The notes below the pieces were generated by a model. That model had not been told where the DNA came from. It worked only from the letters and a program-made list of their open reading frames with translations, and did not search any database. Positions 60,872 through 64,000 of a stretch of DNA of 64,000 nucleotides are shown in pieces (within the stretch, counting starts at the first letter, position 1; every line of letters starts with the position of its first letter). The translations under genes were made by a program, and so were the position numbers. The stretch spans positions 18,416 through 82,415 of the forward strand of contig JAENYN010000017.1 of assembly GCA_016841765.1 (NCBI GenBank), read 5' to 3'. The DNA is from Guptibacillus hwajinpoensis. GTDB taxonomy: Bacteria; Bacillota; Bacilli; Bacillales; Bacillaceae_O.

Positions 60872-61102
60872 TCAATCTTCATCCTTCACATCAATATCCT
60901 CAGGGATCGGCTCACTCAGGAATTCTTCCATGCGCTTTTTCAATTTTTCCATTTGTTCAAGGTGGGAGGTGAACTGTTCTTTATTGATTAGATACTGCTC
61001 CCCATCATGCACAGCCCTGATTTTATGCTGGCGGACAAGCGCTTCCACATGGTTTTCCGGAATTGAGAGATATTCGGCAGTTTCTTTTATTGTAAGATAC
61101 AT
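60872..61102 (-). CDS. Small excisionase-like (MerR-type HTH) DNA-binding protein
   Basis: 76 residues from ATG 61102 (AAGGA nine bases upstream). The first 50 residues are a winged-helix domain of the excisionase/BldC type: MYLTIKETAEYLSIPENHVEALVRQHKIRAVHDGEQYLI. The tail is a charged coiled coil (LEQMEKLKKRMEEFL) and an acidic end. Stand-alone proteins of this class act as regulators as often as recombination factors. No integrase gene or att-like repeat is nearby, so a phage origin is not supported. Confidence 0.8.
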   Translation of the reverse strand: MYLTIKETAEYLSIPENHVEALVRQHKIRAVHDGEQYLINKEQFTSHLEQMEKLKKRMEEFLSEPIPEDIDVKDED

Positions 61103-61356
61103 CGCAGTCATTCCTTACTCGTCATTCTTTATTCAGTTTCTTCATTATATACCAGCCTGGCGGACTTCATAAAGAAATAATTTCCGTAACAGCTGCTGCC
61201 AAATACAATAATGGAATCCAGCAAGTGTTGCTTTGTCTCATTCATGATAGGCACACCCGCTCCGAATAATGGGATTGAATGTACTTATTTATAAAGAATG
61301 AACGCATATGAAAAACCGCCACCACGGATGCCAATCCGCAATGCCGGCTGAACGTT

Positions 61357-61896
61357 TCAGTCAATCACTTCAATTATCATATCCGTCTCTACTGCCGCGC
61401 CGCCCGGAAGCGAACTGACTCCAACTGCGCATCTTATATGTTTGCCCTTGTCGCCAAACAATTCGATGGCAAGATCCGAAGAGCCGTTGACGACCTGGGG
61501 GATTTCTTGAAAGTCGGGCGGACAATTTACGTACCCGGTAATTTTTATGATCCGGTTGATTTTTTCCAGGCTGCCGAGTGTTTCTTTTATGATCGCCAGA
61601 TGATTCAGCGTCGTTAGCCTTGCTGCTTCATACCCTTCTTCGATGGAGAAGTCCCCGCCGACCTTCCCTTTGAAGTCCAGCCTGCCGTTCCATTTGCACG
61701 TTACGCCGCTGATGTAAAGCAGCTGTCCTGAACGGACTGCGGTAAGGTAGTTTCCAGCAGGTGAAGGGGGATTCGGCAGTTTATAACCTGCTGACGCCAG
61801 CTTTGCTTCAACAGGACTGCTGTTTGACGGCTGGCTGGAGGTGCAGGGGATGATGCCGGGCATATCCAGTTGCCGGCTGCCGGCTGCGCCTACCAT
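61357..61896 (-). CDS. RidA/YjgF family protein (YjgF-like deaminase)
   Basis: 179 residues. The RidA fold starts near residue 28: LASAGYKLPNPPSPAGNYLTAVRSGQLLYISG, then VGGDFSIEEGYEAARLTTLNHLAIIKETLG, VNCPPDF, and HIRCAVGVSSLPGGAAVETDMIIEV with the family Arg. The first 25 residues are an extra segment. The ATG 61896 overlaps the upstream gene and uses GGAGG seven bases before it, implying translational coupling. RidA enzymes hydrolyse reactive imines; relatives such as 2-aminomuconate deaminase act in ring-cleavage pathways. Likely operon with the 62120 and ferredoxin genes. Confidence 0.88.
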   Translation of the reverse strand: MVGAAGSRQLDMPGIIPCTSSQPSNSSPVEAKLASAGYKLPNPPSPAGNYLTAVRSGQLLYISGVTCKWNGRLDFKGKVGGDFSIEEGYEAARLTTLNHLAIIKETLGSLEKINRIIKITGYVNCPPDFQEIPQVVNGSSDLAIELFGDKGKHIRCAVGVSSLPGGAAVETDMIIEVID

Positions 61897-62120
61897 CCTC
61901 CTGCCTCCATCACCTTTCCTCTTTCTTGCCTGGACGTCTGTTTTTTAATATAGACAGAGCGCATTTGCCGTTTCCCTTTGGAAGGTTTGTGCGTATAGTA
62001 CATGTTTACAATTGCCGGCTCTGTGCAAAACGAACAGCTGATGCCTTCCGGTGCTTTCGAGATATGAGGGATGTCCAACACACTCAACGCTTCTTTAACA
62101 TGCTGCCTGCAAGCCCACAT
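61890..62120 (-). CDS. Small Cys/His-rich protein of unknown function
   Basis: 76 residues from ATG 62120 (GAGGAGGAG upstream). CRQHVKEAL near the N-terminus and CSFCTEPA in the middle give three or four possible metal ligands; the C-terminal half is strongly basic (KPSKGKRQMRSVYIKKQ). A small zinc-binding or adaptor protein is plausible. It overlaps the RidA-like gene by 7 bases and follows the ferredoxin gene by 70 bases, so it belongs to that unit. Family not recognised. Confidence 0.65.
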   Translation of the reverse strand: MWACRQHVKEALSVLDIPHISKAPEGISCSFCTEPAIVNMYYTHKPSKGKRQMRSVYIKKQTSRQERGKVMEAGGW

Positions 62121-62190
62121 TTTTTCTCCTCCTCTGTAACCCCTTACATTTTAAAATGCAAACCAATACGGCTTTATCGGCTTACGGATT

Positions 62191-62544
62191 CTATTTCACT
62201 GCAGTCGGCTGTTCCTTTTTGATTTTTTCCGGCTTCCGTTTCTTTACCTGGGAAGTGACTTCTTCGTTCCATGAAATCGTGACATCGCCATTTTCTACGA
62301 ACGTCTGGCAACCGAGCCTGTACCCTTTTTCCAGCCACTCATCCCCAAGTTTGCGGCGTTCCTGCACTTTTACTTTATCAAGATTTTCCGCACCTTCTTC
62401 TATCTTGCATACGCACGATCCGCAAATTCCGCCGCCGCAGCGATTCGGCAAATCTCCGTCATAGCGGAGAGACATCCGTAAAATATTTGAATTCTCCGGT
62501 ACCTCAAGGATTTTTCCGCTTGTTGAATAATTGATTTTCGGCAT
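62191..62544 (-). CDS. 2Fe-2S ferredoxin
   Basis: 117 residues. Plant-type ferredoxin fold with Cys36-x4-Cys41-x2-Cys44 (RCGGGICGSC) and Cys79 in RLGCQT as cluster ligands; an additional Cys46 is next to the site. The C-terminal 20 residues are a Lys/Glu-rich tail. It carries single electrons to an oxygenase or reactivates a dioxygenase (XylT-like role). AGAGGAGG precedes ATG 62544. First gene of a leftward unit, divergent from the aspartate dehydrogenase, with a shared control region. Confidence 0.9.
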   Translation of the reverse strand: MPKINYSTSGKILEVPENSNILRMSLRYDGDLPNRCGGGICGSCVCKIEEGAENLDKVKVQERRKLGDEWLEKGYRLGCQTFVENGDVTISWNEEVTSQVKKRKPEKIKKEQPTAVK

Positions 62545-62577
62545 ATTGAAATCCTCCTCTGATATCTGTTCTTGGAA

Positions 62578-62591
62578 TACAGTATACCAAA
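62578..62591. promoter_or_regulatory. GntR/FadR-like operator half (ferredoxin side)
   Basis: TACAGTATACCAAA matches the perfect palindrome at 62687-62700 in 11 of 14 positions and lies 35 bases upstream of the ferredoxin start. Confidence 0.55.
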
Positions 62592-62686
62592 TTAATAATA
62601 TTCTGACAATACTAATAGTGTAAATAGTTTATATTTTGCTTATTATCAGTTAATTATTGCGTCTGTGCTCATTTTTCTGTAGACTA

Positions 62687-62700
62687 TTTGGTATACCAAA
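62687..62700. promoter_or_regulatory. Perfect palindrome TTTGGTATACCAAA (GntR/FadR-like operator)
   Basis: A 14-bp perfect palindrome 28 bases before the aspartate dehydrogenase start. TGGTATACCA-type palindromes are typical for FadR-subfamily GntR regulators. The regulator gene is not in the window. Confidence 0.7.
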
Positions 62701-62728
62701 GGCATTTAACAGCGTGGAGGGAGATTAT

Positions 62729-63535
62729 ATGCTTTCTGTAGGTTTAATAGGGTTCGGGGCAATCGGAAAAGATCTGCTTTCCTATATCGGCCAGGGAAAA
62801 GCCGGCCCTGTCCAGGTGAAGGGAATTCTTGTAAATTCGGCAGAAAAACACCTGGCTGCCGGAGCTCCAGAAGAGCTGATCACGGACAACACGGAGCAGT
62901 TTTTCAATCGAGACTATGACTTTATTATTGAAAGTGCAGGACACGGGGCAGTCCGGCAATTTGCAGAAAAAGCGCTGACTGGCGGCAGCCATTTCATGGC
63001 CGTTTCCGTCGGTGCGTTCACAGATGAGGAGTTGTATGAACGTGTAACCGCTGCAGCAGAAAGGTCCGGGCGGAAACTGATCATGCCTTCGGCAGCAATC
63101 GGAGGGCTCGATCGCATTGCCGCCGCTGCCCTCAGGGAACTGGATGAAATCACTCTTGTTACGAGAAAACCGCCTGCTGCCTGGAGGGGGACGATCGCCG
63201 AGGAAAAAGTTGATCTCGATACAATCAGCGAAGCTGCTGTCATTTACGAAGGAACGGCACGGGAATCAGCCAGGATGTTTCCGCAAAGCACAAATGTATC
63301 AGCAGCACTTAGCCTGGCCGGCATCGGGTTTGACAGGACAAAAGTAAAAGTCCTGGTCGACCCTTCCATCAAACGGAACACCCACCAAATCGTAGCCAGG
63401 GGATTTTTCGGCGAAGCCTCATTCGAAATTCAAAATACACCTTCTGAGGACAACCCGAAATCGGGATACATTGTTGCAATGAGCATCTGCAAAGTGCTGC
63501 GGGACTATTCCTCCCCTGTTGTTATCGGTGTATAA
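62729..63535 (+). CDS. Aspartate dehydrogenase (NadX-like)
   Basis: 268 residues from ATG 62729 (GGAGGGAG upstream); the frame is open to 62657 through the operator, so the longer form is unlikely. Rossmann loop VGLIGFGAIGKDLL, then IIESAGHGAVRQFAEKAL, SVGAFTD, MPSAAIGGLDRIAAAALRELDEITLVTRKPP and the C-terminal signature ARGFFGEASFEIQNTPSEDNPKSGYIVAMS. These enzymes interconvert L-aspartate and oxaloacetate or iminoaspartate with NAD(P)+. Homologues also lie in catabolic gene clusters with ferredoxin and RidA partners, as here. No terminator is seen before the window ends. Confidence 0.88.
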   Translation: MLSVGLIGFGAIGKDLLSYIGQGKAGPVQVKGILVNSAEKHLAAGAPEELITDNTEQFFNRDYDFIIESAGHGAVRQFAEKALTGGSHFMAVSVGAFTDEELYERVTAAAERSGRKLIMPSAAIGGLDRIAAAALRELDEITLVTRKPPAAWRGTIAEEKVDLDTISEAAVIYEGTARESARMFPQSTNVSAALSLAGIGFDRTKVKVLVDPSIKRNTHQIVARGFFGEASFEIQNTPSEDNPKSGYIVAMSICKVLRDYSSPVVIGV

Positions 63536-63635
63536 AACATAAAAACAGGCGTATTGCAGTTATTAATTTTTCAGGGTAATAGAGTCGGAAACTTGCTTTT
63601 TTCTGGCAGAATAAAAGCGGGAATCTGTTTACGGA

Positions 63636-63651
63636 CCAATTAATTAATTGG
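63636..63651. promoter_or_regulatory. 16-bp perfect palindrome CCAATTAATTAATTGG
   Basis: A perfect palindrome 100 bases after the aspartate dehydrogenase stop codon, without a T-tract. It could be an operator for a gene beyond the repeat; nothing else supports it. Confidence 0.3.
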
Positions 63652-63772
63652 GACACAGGCTCTATTTTTCGCCAATACTCCTCATTTCCTTCTTGCGGTC
63701 AGGATTCGGAGAAGTTTATACGATGTCCCGCAGGAATATCGGTACACCCAGAGATCCTGCAGGAGTGCATCT

Positions 63773-63981
63773 TGAGGCTGGGACATAAGTATTTCAGCTA
63801 ACCCGAACGATTAGGTAAGATTTCAATGAATCTTTCGCCTGACCGTTCGGGTCTTTTATTTACTCTCTTCAATAAATCTTTGACTTTGCATACATTTTTT
63901 AAAAACTAGTGGAATGGAGCGGAAGACACTCGACTCCTACGGGAAATAGAGGAAAGGCTGAGACCCCGCAGGCGAAGCCGA
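63773..63981. repeat. MITE-like element, family C copy 3 (broken)
   Basis: Begins TGAGGCTGGGACATAAGTATTTCAG like the complete copies, has a shortened first hairpin, runs through CACTCGACTCC and GAGACCCCGCAGGCGAAGCCGAG, and then departs abruptly from the family at about 63981. Its right half is missing. Confidence 0.8.
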
Positions 63982-64000
63982 GTTATCATGAACGAAACTA

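Noticed and set aside
60872..61102. Prophage or integrative element suggested by the excisionase-like protein
   Set aside because: No integrase, phage genes or flanking direct repeats are visible; such small HTH proteins are common outside mobile elements.

Overview
The window reads as chromosomal DNA of an endospore-forming member of the Bacillaceae (Bacillus in the broad sense), probably halotolerant. The evidence is the set of close relatives of Bacillus subtilis genes (yfmL, yfmJ, ywbE, topB, yhfW, relP/ywaC, czcD), a spore-coat CotY/CotZ-type gene behind a sigma-K-like promoter, strong AGGAGG-type ribosome binding sites with frequent GTG/TTG starts, a T-box leader, a lipoteichoic acid synthase and an ectoine hydroxylase. 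Most of it is ordinary housekeeping and accessory chromosome. I see no rRNA or tRNA gene, prophage, intact insertion sequence or CRISPR array.

Layout. 1-10 kb: secreted CAP protein (cut by the left edge), acetyltransferase, lipoprotein, an ABC-F ATPase behind a leader-peptide/attenuator region, helicase YfmL, YwbE, a subtilase, DNA repair methyltransferase and ProC. 10.6-14 kb: a YtrA-type regulator/ABC exporter operon with its operator. 14-24 kb: M28 peptidase, AraC-type regulator, ectoine hydroxylase, rRNA methyltransferase, YfmJ, acetyltransferase and a Rieske oxidoreductase. 24-36 kb: LTA synthase, topoisomerase III, YbaK, YitT, small membrane proteins, spore coat protein, CNNM-type transporter and fatty acid desaturase. 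36.5-42.4 kb: an SDR / QueA-like / VOC operon, ketopantoate reductase and a T-box-controlled BrnQ. 43-54 kb: nuclease-helicase fusion, MFS transporter, zinc exporter, amidase, DUF4397 protein, small alarmone synthetase and an ion channel. 54-60 kb: immune-inhibitor-A protease, a BirA operator with a truncated bioB and a candidate structured RNA, a fosmidomycin-type exporter and a 3D-domain wall protein. 61-64 kb: a divergent cluster (RidA-like, Cys-rich protein, 2Fe-2S ferredoxin / aspartate dehydrogenase) with matching GntR/FadR-like operators.

Genes are mostly monocistronic, many ending in hairpin terminators shared with a convergent neighbour. Intergenic space is rich in repeats: (A) degenerate TTTCACGCC-type arrays at three loci; (B) A-rich tandem units of about 187 bp at three loci; (C) a roughly 360-bp MITE-like element with terminal inverted repeats (three copies) and a related shorter type; (D) smaller degenerate elements. 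Families A and B lie just beyond terminators and keep a fixed orientation to the gene that ends there.

The two most interesting spots are 56,351-56,948 (biotin operator, BioB N-terminal mini-gene, then a chain of helices with a possible pseudoknot ending in a terminator) and 4,137-4,470 (promoter, 37-codon leader peptide and two successive terminators before the ABC-F gene). All identifications come from reading the sequence and recalled family knowledge. No database search or folding program was run.
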